Under the pieces are notes generated by a model. The model saw only the letters and a program-made list of their open reading frames with translations. It made no database searches and was not told where the DNA came from. The position numbers and the translations under genes are program-made. Below, one piece after another: positions 5,099 through 12,161 of a stretch of DNA of 14,970 bases (the first letter of the stretch is position 1; each line of letters opens with the position of its first letter). The stretch covers positions 1 to 14,970 of the forward strand of contig DAOUFU010000272.1 of NCBI GenBank assembly GCA_034429275.1. Direction: 5' to 3'. This DNA is from DAOUFU01 sp034429275 (GTDB taxonomy: Bacteria; Chloroflexota; Anaerolineae; Aggregatilineales; Aggregatilineaceae).

Positions 5099-7000
5099 CT
5101 ACTGCGTGACGCGCGGCAGAGTCTGGCAGACCGAAGGCCACTCTACCACATCGGCGCGCACCCACTGGCCGGTCGTCAGCTTCCACCAGGTGTACCCATC
5201 ACTGTCCTGGCCCCAGCCGACCGCCTGGACCTGCTGCCCGGCGTTGAGCACGCCCACCCGCGCCGATGCCGCGCTGGGTGCCGCGCGCAAATTGCCGCCA
5301 TCTACCAGGCCGGTCAGGGTACATACTGCCGCTGTGCCGGGCGTCCCCAGGCTGCCGGAGATACTGGTCGGCGTGAGGATGGGAGCCACGCCCGTGCTGG
5401 CATCCACCGGCGGCAGTGACCAGCACTGGTCGGGCAGTGAGATCGCCGGAGTCACGAACAGATCACCGCGCGCCCAGGCTCCATTCCCCAGCCGCCACCA
5501 GGTGAATCCATCCGCGCCCTGGGTCCAGCCGGTCGGCTGAACCGCCTGGTTGAGCGTCAGCACGCCCACCTGCGCGGCGCTCTCATCCGGCGCAGCATAC
5601 AGCGCGCCGCCCTCCGCCGCGTAGACCGTGAGCACGCAGCCGCCAGAAGCGCCCGCGGTCGCCAGTGGGGCAAAGGTCGCGCTGGGCACGGTGAACGCGG
5701 TGGGTCCGGCCAGCGCCTGGTCGTTCTGTATCTGTACGCCGGGCGTGGGGTTGACCGGTGCCAGCGGCACGGCAGTCGTGGTCCACATGGTGAGAAAGGT
5801 CGCGCCGCCCGCCGCCAGCCGAAGCCCATCCGGGCTGAAGGCGACCGCGTTGACGACCCCGCCAGGCGATGGCAGCTGGTGCAGCAGCACACCATCGGGA
5901 ATGCGCCACAGCAGCACACGGTCATCGTTGATGCCGCCGGAGCCGGTCGCCAGCAGGGTGCCATCGCGGCTGAAGGCGACCGCGTTAACGTTTTCGGTGT
6001 GGCCGGTCAGCGAGACCAGGGCGGCCCCGGTGCTGGCATTCCACAGGCGCGCAGTGTGATCGGCGCTGGTGGAAGCGAGCAGCGTGCCATCGCGGCTGAA
6101 GGCGACCGCGGTGATCGAGGCGGTGTGGCCGGTGAGCGAAACCCCCGCCGCGCCGCTGGCAAATGTCCACACGCGGATGGTGCGATCTGCGCCGCCCGCC
6201 GCGATGCGCGTGCCATCGGGGCTGAAGGCGACGCTGGTCACATACGAGGTATGGCCGCGCAGCGTGATCCAGACCGCGCCCGGATCGGCGGCCAGGTCCC
6301 AGACATAGACGCGGCTGTCGTCGCTGGCCGCCGCCGCGATCAAGCCAACCGGGCTGAAGGCGACGCCGTTCACGCTGGCCGTGGGGCCGGTCAGCGGGGG
6401 AAGCTCGGCCCCGGTGGACATATCCCACCAGCGCACGACGTTATCCTGGCCACCCGCGATCAGGCGCGAGCCATCGGCGCTGAAGGCTACGCTGTTAACG
6501 CGCTTGCTGGCGCTGGTGAGGGTGAAGATTGGGCGGCGCGAGGCCACTTCCCACACGCGCACGGTGCCATCGAGACTGCCCGCCGCGATGCGCGTGCCAT
6601 CGGGGCTGAAGGCGATGCCGCTCACCCCGGCGCTGAGTCCGCTCATCTGCGCGCTGACGGTGAGGCCGGTTACCGTGCTGGCAGTGATCGGCAGAGGCAC
6701 ACTGGAAGTCGGCGCGGGCGTGGGGGTGATCACGGGCGCAAAGGTGGCGCTGGGCAGGGGTTGGGCGGTCGGCAGGCTGGCGATCGGGTTCTCGGTGGGC
6801 GTGGGAGAGAGGTCGCTGCCGTAGGGCACAATGCGGTATTCCTGATCGCCATCACCAAACAACACGGGGTACAGCAGCGCATAGAGCAGCAGGCACACCA
6901 GCGCTATTCCGGCCACGACCAGCATCAGCAGAAAGGGGCTGAAATCGGGGTCTTCCCGCTCGCCCCGCGAGGTCTTCGGCTTGCGTTTGATCCACCACAT
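5099..7000 (-). CDS. Membrane-anchored WD40 repeat protein with two SH3b domains
   Basis: This is a 633-residue surface protein. A basic cytoplasmic head (KRKPKTSR) precedes one membrane helix (about 22-49), then a Pro/Thr-rich linker (64-105). Seven WD40 repeats follow (about 118-408), each with the (V/I)AFSxDG signature and most with a terminal (V/L)W, giving one complete seven-bladed propeller. After a second linker come two bacterial SH3 domains (about 455-517 and 560-620), both with a W-W(R/K)L core and a W-xR-(G/A)D ending. Each SH3b unit is bracketed by a Cys pair (455/526 and 560/625). The head charge predicts an outward-facing propeller. A GGGAG lies 8 nt before the ATG, and an extended -10 like TGTTAAGAT (7052-7060, minus) may be its promoter. 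Ligand and partners are unknown; SH3b domains often bind cell wall or peptides. Confidence 0.92.
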   Translation of the reverse strand: MWWIKRKPKTSRGEREDPDFSPFLLMLVVAGIALVCLLLYALLYPVLFGDGDQEYRIVPYGSDLSPTPTENPIASLPTAQPLPSATFAPVITPTPAPTSSVPLPITASTVTGLTVSAQMSGLSAGVSGIAFSPDGTRIAAGSLDGTVRVWEVASRRPIFTLTSASKRVNSVAFSADGSRLIAGGQDNVVRWWDMSTGAELPPLTGPTASVNGVAFSPVGLIAAAASDDSRVYVWDLAADPGAVWITLRGHTSYVTSVAFSPDGTRIAAGGADRTIRVWTFASGAAGVSLTGHTASITAVAFSRDGTLLASTSADHTARLWNASTGAALVSLTGHTENVNAVAFSRDGTLLATGSGGINDDRVLLWRIPDGVLLHQLPSPGGVVNAVAFSPDGLRLAAGGATFLTMWTTTAVPLAPVNPTPGVQIQNDQALAGPTAFTVPSATFAPLATAGASGGCVLTVYAAEGGALYAAPDESAAQVGVLTLNQAVQPTGWTQGADGFTWWRLGNGAWARGDLFVTPAISLPDQCWSLPPVDASTGVAPILTPTSISGSLGTPGTAAVCTLTGLVDGGNLRAAPSAASARVGVLNAGQQVQAVGWGQDSDGYTWWKLTTGQWVRADVVEWPSVCQTLPRVTQ

Positions 7001-7109
7001 CGCTCGCGCTCCCGTGAGTGCATACAGCCCATCACCGGCGGAACCGCCCTGATCTTAACATTGAGGGCGCACCGGCGCTATACCCGAAAGAAAGGGGGAG
7101 TGGGGTGGT

Positions 7110-7577
7110 TTACGGCGTATCTGCGCCGCCAGGGGCGGCATCGAGGGGGAGATTTTGCAGCACGGCGAGCACATGGCGGAAAACGGCCATCTGCTCCGGC
7201 GTAATGCTGCCCGCGAGCAGCTGCTCGATCTGCTGCTGGGCAGCGCGAACGCGGGCTTCGCAGGTGCGGCCCTCGGGGGTGAGGAAGACGCGCACGCTGC
7301 GCCGGTCTTCGGCATCGATCTCGCGCCGCAGCAGGTGCTTCTCTTCCATGCGGTCGAGCAGCGTGGTCATCGAGGAGGGGTGGCGGCAGACGGAACAGGC
7401 CAGGTGAGACGCGCTCATGCCGTCTTCTTCATAGAGAGCGCGCAGCGCGTACCACTCCAATACCGAAAGGCCCAACGGCGCGATCAGGCGCTCGTAGACC
7501 TGTTCAAGGTGGCGCGTGGCTTCTTCCAGGTTGGTCGCCAGACAGCCATCGAAGCGGAGGTGAGCAGTCTCGTTCAT
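7110..7577 (-). CDS. MarR-family transcriptional regulator
   Basis: This is a dimeric winged-helix DNA-binding regulator. The 155-residue product has the MarR layout: N-terminal dimerisation helix (15-34), LSVLEWYALRAL (38-48), the helix-turn-helix with HPSSMTTLLDRMEEKHLL (66-83) and the wing DAEDRRSVRVFLTPEG (88-103), then C-terminal dimerisation helices. Cysteines at 12, 61, 64 and 106 include a C-x2-C next to the recognition helix, so a redox-sensing mode like OhrR is conceivable but unproven. ATG at 7577 is preferred over an in-frame TTG at 7613: no Shine-Dalgarno is visible for either, but a -10 box ends 8 bp before the ATG, which suggests a leaderless transcript. It is divergent to the methyltransferase gene, its probable target, and probably autoregulates through the palindrome at 7601-7616. 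Confidence 0.93.
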   Translation of the reverse strand: MNETAHLRFDGCLATNLEEATRHLEQVYERLIAPLGLSVLEWYALRALYEEDGMSASHLACSVCRHPSSMTTLLDRMEEKHLLRREIDAEDRRSVRVFLTPEGRTCEARVRAAQQQIEQLLAGSITPEQMAVFRHVLAVLQNLPLDAAPGGADTP

Positions 7578-7584
7578 GCCAGGT

Positions 7585-7613
7585 ATTGTACTGCGAAAAA
7601 AGTTGAGCGCCAA
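7585..7613 (-). promoter_or_regulatory. Promoter of the MarR gene, leaderless arrangement
   Basis: On the minus strand a -35 TTGGCG (7613-7608) and a -10 TACAAT (7590-7585) are separated by exactly 17 bp. The expected start of transcription, about 7578-7579, is 1-2 nt before the ATG at 7577, so the mRNA would have essentially no leader. The -35 lies inside the 16-bp dyad at 7601-7616. Confidence 0.6.
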
Positions 7614-7616
7614 ACT
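7601..7616. promoter_or_regulatory. Candidate MarR operator (AGTT-N2-GCGC-N2-AACT)
   Basis: This 16-bp imperfect dyad has 12 of 16 symmetric positions and overlaps the -35 box of the MarR promoter. MarR proteins commonly bind 16-20 bp dyads over their own promoters, so this is the best candidate for autoregulation and for control of the divergent methyltransferase. No second copy was found in the intergenic region. Confidence 0.4.
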
Positions 7617-7710
7617 AACTGAGAACTCTCGCCCCGCGCCGTTGTTACCCCTGGTTCACCGATCGGAGTTACAACAGGGCGTGTGCCGCGTACCCTTTGA
7701 GGAGAGCGAG

Positions 7711-8601
7711 ATGGCCAGCAATCTGAACACCCAACCTTCTGCCAGTGCCATGAATGTGGCACTCTGCCGCGCCATTGCCGCGCACGATCCCCGCCAGGAA
7801 ATCCGCGGGCCGGACCACCTGGCCGAGGTGTTCCTGGAGAAACCGGCGCGCGCCTCGTTGTATGACCCTGCCACCCACACCCTGATTCGCAAAAAACTAG
7901 AGGCGGTATCGCCCGGTGGATACGAATTTTTCCTGGCTCGGACGGCCTATCTCGACGGCGTCGTTGAGCAGGCCCTACGCGACCAAATCCCACAGATCGT
8001 GCTGCTGGGCGCAGGCTATGATACGCGCGCCTGCCGCTTCAGTGCGCTGTTGGGCGAAACTCGTTTCTTTGAGCTGGACAGCCCTGCCACTCTCCAACAT
8101 AAGCGCAGCTTGTTGGAGGCTGCCCAGACTGCCGAGCCGCCGCAGCTTTCCTATGTTCCCGTCGATTTCACCCGCGATGACCTCGCCACCACGCTCGCGG
8201 CAGCAGGTTACCGGGCAGACCGACGAACGCTGTTCGTGTGGGAAGGAGTCACCTACTACCTGCCTGCGCAGGCAGTAGAGGATGTGCTGCGTTTTGTCCG
8301 CTCCCAGTCACCGGCGGGCAGCCTGTTGTGCTTCGACTACATGCTGCCGGCTGCTTCATTAGAAGGGCATTATGGCGCGCAGCAGTCTCGCGCGGCGATG
8401 CAGGCCATGTATACAGCGGAGCCGCTGGGTTTCGACCTGGACCCGGATCTGGCGGTGAATTTTCTGGCTGAGCGGGGATTCACTGTGATCGAGCAGCTTC
8501 TGGCCCCGCAGATGGAGCGGCGCTATCTGACTCTGGCCGACGGTTCATTAGCCGGGCGCGTGCTGGACCTGTTTTGCATCGTGCAGGCCGCCGTTAACTG
8601 A
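7711..8601 (+). CDS. SAM-dependent methyltransferase, LCMT/TIGR00027 type
   Basis: This is a class I methyltransferase of the leucine carboxyl methyltransferase-like (PF04072, COG3315) group, many of which are methyltransferases of unknown or small-molecule substrates. The 296-residue product shows motif I LLGAGYDTRACRF (98-110), the acidic SAM-ribose contact FELDSPATLQHK (120-131), YVPVDF (148-153) and WEGVTYYL (177-184), all diagnostic of the family. The N-terminal ARTAYLD (77-83) is also conserved. The ATG at 7711 has GAGGAG 6 nt upstream; the frame is open to 7576 but that would overlap the MarR promoter and lacks conservation. Its divergent arrangement with a MarR regulator suggests induction by a small molecule, which the enzyme may modify. 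A 16-bp perfect palindrome (8260-8275) lies inside the gene. Confidence 0.93.
   Translation: MASNLNTQPSASAMNVALCRAIAAHDPRQEIRGPDHLAEVFLEKPARASLYDPATHTLIRKKLEAVSPGGYEFFLARTAYLDGVVEQALRDQIPQIVLLGAGYDTRACRFSALLGETRFFELDSPATLQHKRSLLEAAQTAEPPQLSYVPVDFTRDDLATTLAAAGYRADRRTLFVWEGVTYYLPAQAVEDVLRFVRSQSPAGSLLCFDYMLPAASLEGHYGAQQSRAAMQAMYTAEPLGFDLDPDLAVNFLAERGFTVIEQLLAPQMERRYLTLADGSLAGRVLDLFCIVQAAVN
8260..8275. repeat. 16-bp perfect palindrome inside the methyltransferase gene
   Basis: CTGCCTGCGCAGGCAG is self-complementary over all 16 positions and encodes part of YLPAQAV. With one bulged base the pairing extends by CTAC/GTAG on the outside. Possibly a chance outcome of GC-rich codons. Confidence 0.8.
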
Positions 8602-8645
8602 AGCGGCCAATATGAGAGCAGCGTTCAAAGCAAGAGCTGCATGAC

Positions 8646-8674
8646 TTGACGCCCCTCGCGCGCGCCTGTACACT
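8646..8674 (+). promoter_or_regulatory. Sigma70-like promoter for the glycosyltransferase gene
   Basis: A -35 TTGACG (8646-8651, 5 of 6 consensus) and a -10 TACACT (8669-8674, 4 of 6) are 17 bp apart. Transcription would start near 8681, leaving a leader of about 23 nt that contains the GAGGGAG ribosome-binding site at 8692-8698. This makes the gene independent of the methyltransferase upstream. Confidence 0.6.
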
Positions 8675-8703
8675 CTGGCTCGCACTTTGACGAGGGAGCG
8701 CCC

Positions 8704-9903
8704 ATGACTCACGTGTTGATGCTCACGCCCTACCTGCCCTATCCGCCCAACAGCGGCGGGCGCAGCCGGACGTATAACCTGATCAAGCACCTGCGCGGCG
8801 AGATGTCCGTCTCGCTGGCCTGCTTTGGCCGCCCCGAAGAGCAGGCGTTTGAGCTTGGCCCGCTGCGCGACCTGTGCGATGTGACCATCGTGGACCGTGC
8901 GCCCAGCCCTGGCACGCTGCGCGCCGCATGGCTCAGTTTCAGTTCGCCCAGGCCGGTGACCATGCGGCTGTATCACACGCCGGAAATGGAGCGCACGGTC
9001 GCGCGGCTGCTGCGTGAGCGGCCTATCGACCTGGTTCACGTGGAGTCGTTTTACATGATGCCAAATCTGCCGCGAGCGATGACGGTGCCGGTGCTGCTCT
9101 CGGAACCGGCGGTGGAATATGTGGCCTGGGCGCGTCACGCGCGGGTTGCCATGCCCTGGTTCACGCGGCCCGGAATCGCGCTCGAAGCGCTCAAAATGCG
9201 CGCCTGGGAGCCGCGCGCCTGGAAGCGCGCTTCAGCGGTCGGGGTGATGTCGGCGGTGGATGCCGGGCTGATCGCGCGCGCTGCGCCCGGTGTGAAGACG
9301 GTCCCCGCGCCCAATGGGGTCGATGTGGACTACTTCCAGCCGGACGAAAACACCCCGCGCGACGGGTGCAGCGCGGTCTATATGGGCGACTACAAATATT
9401 TCCCCAATACCGATGCCGTGCTCTACTTCGCTCACGAGATTCTGCCGCTGGTGCGCCGCCAGCGCCCGGACTTCCGGCTGGTGCTGCTGGGCAAGGACGC
9501 GCCGCCGGAGATCCGCGCGCTGCACAACGATCCCGCCATGCCGGTGACGTGGGCGGGGCTGGTGGACGATACGCGGCCCTACCTGCACCGCAGCGCCATG
9601 TTTGTCTGCCCGCTGCGCAGCGGCAGCGGCACGCGCTTCAAGCTGATGGAGTCGCTGGCATGCGGCTGCCCGGTGATCAGCACGACGGTCGGGGCGGAGG
9701 GATTGGCAGCGCGGGACGGTGAGCACATGCTGCTGCGCGATACGCCGCAGAACTTCGCGGAGGCCATCTTGCGCCTGCTGGACGATCCCGCGCTGGGCCG
9801 CCGGATCGGGCAGCAGGGCCGCGCGTGGGTGGTGGAACCCCACGCCTGGGCACACAGCGCCGCCCTGCTGAGGGACGCTTACCGGCAGTTAATCGACGGT
9901 TAG
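8704..9903 (+). CDS. Glycosyltransferase, GT4-like (GT-B fold)
   Basis: This is a retaining GT-B glycosyltransferase that would transfer a sugar from a nucleotide donor, probably onto a lipid-linked or surface glycan. The 399-residue product has an N-terminal acceptor lobe beginning LMLTPYLPYPPNSGGRSR (5-22), with the glycine-rich loop typical of family 4. The C-terminal donor lobe contains PNGVDVDYF (203-211), VYMGDYKYFPNTDAV (225-239), RLVLLGKDAPP (258-268) and the donor-site motif SGSGTRFKLMESLACGCPVI (306-325). In that motif Glu316 is the conserved second glutamate of E-x7-E; the first position is Ser308, as in the GSGTR-type subgroup. The ATG lies 5 nt after GAGGGAG. It has its own promoter. 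A 13-bp tandem duplication spans its stop codon. Acceptor and sugar are unknown. Confidence 0.93.
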   Translation: MTHVLMLTPYLPYPPNSGGRSRTYNLIKHLRGEMSVSLACFGRPEEQAFELGPLRDLCDVTIVDRAPSPGTLRAAWLSFSSPRPVTMRLYHTPEMERTVARLLRERPIDLVHVESFYMMPNLPRAMTVPVLLSEPAVEYVAWARHARVAMPWFTRPGIALEALKMRAWEPRAWKRASAVGVMSAVDAGLIARAAPGVKTVPAPNGVDVDYFQPDENTPRDGCSAVYMGDYKYFPNTDAVLYFAHEILPLVRRQRPDFRLVLLGKDAPPEIRALHNDPAMPVTWAGLVDDTRPYLHRSAMFVCPLRSGSGTRFKLMESLACGCPVISTTVGAEGLAARDGEHMLLRDTPQNFAEAILRLLDDPALGRRIGQQGRAWVVEPHAWAHSAALLRDAYRQLIDG

Positions 9904-9920
9904 CGCCGACGGTTAGCGCC
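9895..9920. repeat. 13-bp tandem duplication across the glycosyltransferase stop codon
   Basis: GACGGTTAGCGCC is present twice head to tail; the first copy contains the last sense codons and the TAG stop (9901-9903), the second lies wholly downstream and would supply the same TAG in another frame position. It fills the 23-bp gap to the convergent GH3 gene. It looks like a recent slippage event. Confidence 0.85.
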
Positions 9921-9926
9921 GCCGTT

Positions 9927-12062
9927 CTAGGCGATCGCAAATTCGCCCATCAACCCCGTGCTGGAATCCGGCCCCACCCACACCCGGAAGGTTCCCGGCT
10001 CAAATGTCCACTGGCCGGAAGCATCGTAGAATGACAGGTCCTCGCGCGTAAGGCGGAAGGCGGCGGTTTGAGTCTGGCCGGGCGCGAGCGACAGGCGAAC
10101 GAACCCCTTCAGTTCCTTCACCGGGCGGCTGATGGCGGCGACCATATCGCGGATATACAACTGCACAATCTCGTCGCCCGCGCGCTCGCCCACGTTGGTC
10201 ACCTCGGCGCTGACTGCTACCTCGCCCGATGGTTCGACAACCACGCGCAGATTGGCATACTCAAAGCGGGTATAACTTAGGCCGTAGCCGAAGGGATAGA
10301 GTGGGCTGTCGGGCGAGTCGGCATAGCGAGTGTGCCGCCGGTCATTTTCCGGCAGTGGACGCCCGGTAGGCCGGTGATTGTAGTGCAGCGGCACCTGCCC
10401 CACATCGCGCGGGAAGGTGACTGGCAGCTTGCCGCTGGGGACTACATCGCCCCACAGTGCATCGGCAATAGCCGCGCCGCCCTCAGTACCCGGATGCCAC
10501 GCCATCAGCACCGCCGCCGCGTGTTGATCCAGCCAGCCAAGGCTGAGGGGGCGGCCCGCCAGCACCACCGCCACGATCGGCACGCGGAGCGCGTGCAGCG
10601 CCTGCAAAAAAGCTAGCTGCCCTGGCGGCAAATCCAGCGTGGTGATGCAGTTGTTCTCACCGGAGCGGTGAATCCCCTCGCCCACAACGGCGATGACCAC
10701 GTCGCAGGAAGGGGCGATCTTGAGCGCATCATCCACCAGGTCGGCGCTGAGTACTTTGATCGAGCCGCCATCCGGGGTGCTCCCGGCATCGGCAAGGCCG
10801 AATTTGGCGCGGATGCTATCCAGCACCGAGAGGACACTGTCGGGGGGACCATCAAACGCCCAGGCCCCGAACAGGGTCTCACGCGCTTTGGCCAGCGGGC
10901 CGAAGACGCCCACCGTCAGCCCTTCTCTGGCCAGCGGCAGCGTGCCATCATTGCGCAGCAGGACCAGCGAGCGCGCGGCGGCCTCGCGCGCCACCTTCCG
11001 ATGATCGGGGTGGAGATGCACGGCAGCGCGTGAAGGCTCGGTATAGGGCCTGTCGAACAATCCCAGGCGGAACTTGGCGCGCAGGATGCGCCGCACCGCG
11101 TCATCGATCAGCGACTCGGCCAGCGCTCCGGATTCGACCAGCCCGGCCAGTTCATCCAGGTAAGCCTGCGAAGCCATGTCCATATCCAGCCCGGCCAGCA
11201 CGCCCAGCCGCGCCGCTGCCGCGCGATCCGCTGCCACGCCGTGATGGCGCATCTCGTCAATGGCGGCCCAGTCGCTGATCACCAGGCCGTCGAAACCCCA
11301 TTCGCCCTTGAGGATGCCCGCCACCAGCGCGCGATTCATCGACATCGGCACGCCGCCGATGTCGTGGAAGCCGGTCATGACCGAGCCGACGCCCGCGCGC
11401 ACTGCCGCCAGGAAGGGCGGCAGGTAAATATTCCGCAGGGTGGTTTCTGCGATCTCCGTGCTGTTGTAGTCGCGCCCGCCCTCAGAGGCCCCATAGCCAG
11501 CGTAATGCTTGGCGCAGGCCAGCACCGAGGCGGGATCGCTCAGGTCGTCGCCCTGGAATCCCTGCACCGAAGCTTCCGCCAGCCGCGCGCACAGCACCGG
11601 GTCTTCGCCAAACCCTTCGGCGATGCGGCCCCAGCGCGGATCGCGCGCGATGTCGAGCATGGGTGCGTAGTCCCAGCGGATGCCATCCGCCGAAGCTTCA
11701 GCGGCGGCCATGCGCGCGACGGCGCGTACCGTCTCCGGCGACCAGCTCGCGGCTTGGCCGAGCGGAATGGGGCCGACGGTCTTGTAACCGTGCAGCACAT
11801 CGCGCCCAAACAGCAGAGGGATACCCAATCGCGATTCCTCGACGGCCACCTTTTGCAGTTCGTTGATCTGAAGCGCCAGCGCGGCATCCTGTGGGGAAGC
11901 GGAAGGGATCGGGGCATTCGAGCAAATCACCGAACCGGCGTGCCCCTGCCGGATGTGATCCTTGAGATCGGGCCGTGAGATCATCAACTGGCACATCTGC
12001 CCGACCTTTTCCGGCAGGGTCATCCGGCGCAGCAGGGAATCGATCTGGGATTCGTACGACAT
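9927..12062 (-). CDS. Glycoside hydrolase family 3 protein (beta-glucosidase-like)
   Basis: This retaining exo-glycosidase removes terminal beta-linked sugars, most often glucose or xylose, from oligosaccharides. The 711-residue product has the full GH3 layout: barrel domain (about 1-345) with FGRDVLHGYKT (85-95), RWDYAPMLDIARDPRWGR (129-146), the Lys185-His186 pair and the nucleophile Asp264 in VISDWAAI; an alpha/beta sandwich (about 360-590) with GRPLSL (503-508) and AWHPGTEGG (521-529); and a C-terminal Fn3-like domain (about 600-700). Glu469 in GEN is the likely acid/base by position relative to E. coli BglX. There is no signal peptide, so unlike periplasmic BglX it should act in the cytoplasm. 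AGGAG lies 6 nt before the ATG. It follows Opp/Dpp-type transporter genes, separated from them by a candidate terminator. Confidence 0.95.
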   Translation of the reverse strand: MSYESQIDSLLRRMTLPEKVGQMCQLMISRPDLKDHIRQGHAGSVICSNAPIPSASPQDAALALQINELQKVAVEESRLGIPLLFGRDVLHGYKTVGPIPLGQAASWSPETVRAVARMAAAEASADGIRWDYAPMLDIARDPRWGRIAEGFGEDPVLCARLAEASVQGFQGDDLSDPASVLACAKHYAGYGASEGGRDYNSTEIAETTLRNIYLPPFLAAVRAGVGSVMTGFHDIGGVPMSMNRALVAGILKGEWGFDGLVISDWAAIDEMRHHGVAADRAAAARLGVLAGLDMDMASQAYLDELAGLVESGALAESLIDDAVRRILRAKFRLGLFDRPYTEPSRAAVHLHPDHRKVAREAAARSLVLLRNDGTLPLAREGLTVGVFGPLAKARETLFGAWAFDGPPDSVLSVLDSIRAKFGLADAGSTPDGGSIKVLSADLVDDALKIAPSCDVVIAVVGEGIHRSGENNCITTLDLPPGQLAFLQALHALRVPIVAVVLAGRPLSLGWLDQHAAAVLMAWHPGTEGGAAIADALWGDVVPSGKLPVTFPRDVGQVPLHYNHRPTGRPLPENDRRHTRYADSPDSPLYPFGYGLSYTRFEYANLRVVVEPSGEVAVSAEVTNVGERAGDEIVQLYIRDMVAAISRPVKELKGFVRLSLAPGQTQTAAFRLTREDLSFYDASGQWTFEPGTFRVWVGPDSSTGLMGEFAIA

Positions 12063-12104
12063 ACATCGCTCCTGGAAAAAGCCTCTGTTGAACGGCTGTG
12101 GGCC

Positions 12105-12134
12105 AAAAACCGGGGCGCAGCCAGGCCGCGCCCC
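12105..12134 (-). terminator. Rho-independent terminator between the DppF-like and GH3 genes
   Basis: Read on the minus strand, GGGGCGC and GCGCCCC form a perfect 7-bp stem (12128-12134 with 12112-12118) around a 9-nt loop. Two G residues and then TTTTT (12109-12105) follow. On the plus strand the stem is not followed by T residues, so it is oriented for the transporter operon. No strong promoter is visible between it and the GH3 start, so partial read-through (attenuation) is likely. Confidence 0.65.
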
Positions 12135-12161
12135 AAACGGAATCCTGTCCGGCAGGCCCCC

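Noticed and set aside
7037..7048. GGCGGAACCGCC dyad before the WD40 gene
   Set aside because: Only 5-bp arms with a 2-nt loop; too weak to call as operator or hairpin.
5879..7204. A 441-codon open frame on the plus strand opposite the WD40 gene
   Set aside because: It mirrors the repeated GC-rich WD40 codons, gives an Arg/Gly/Ala-rich product with no recognisable domain, and lies wholly across the minus-strand gene and its promoter.
11241..11978. A 245-codon plus-strand frame opposite the GH3 gene
   Set aside because: Antisense to the conserved GH3 barrel; no domain and no ribosome-binding site.
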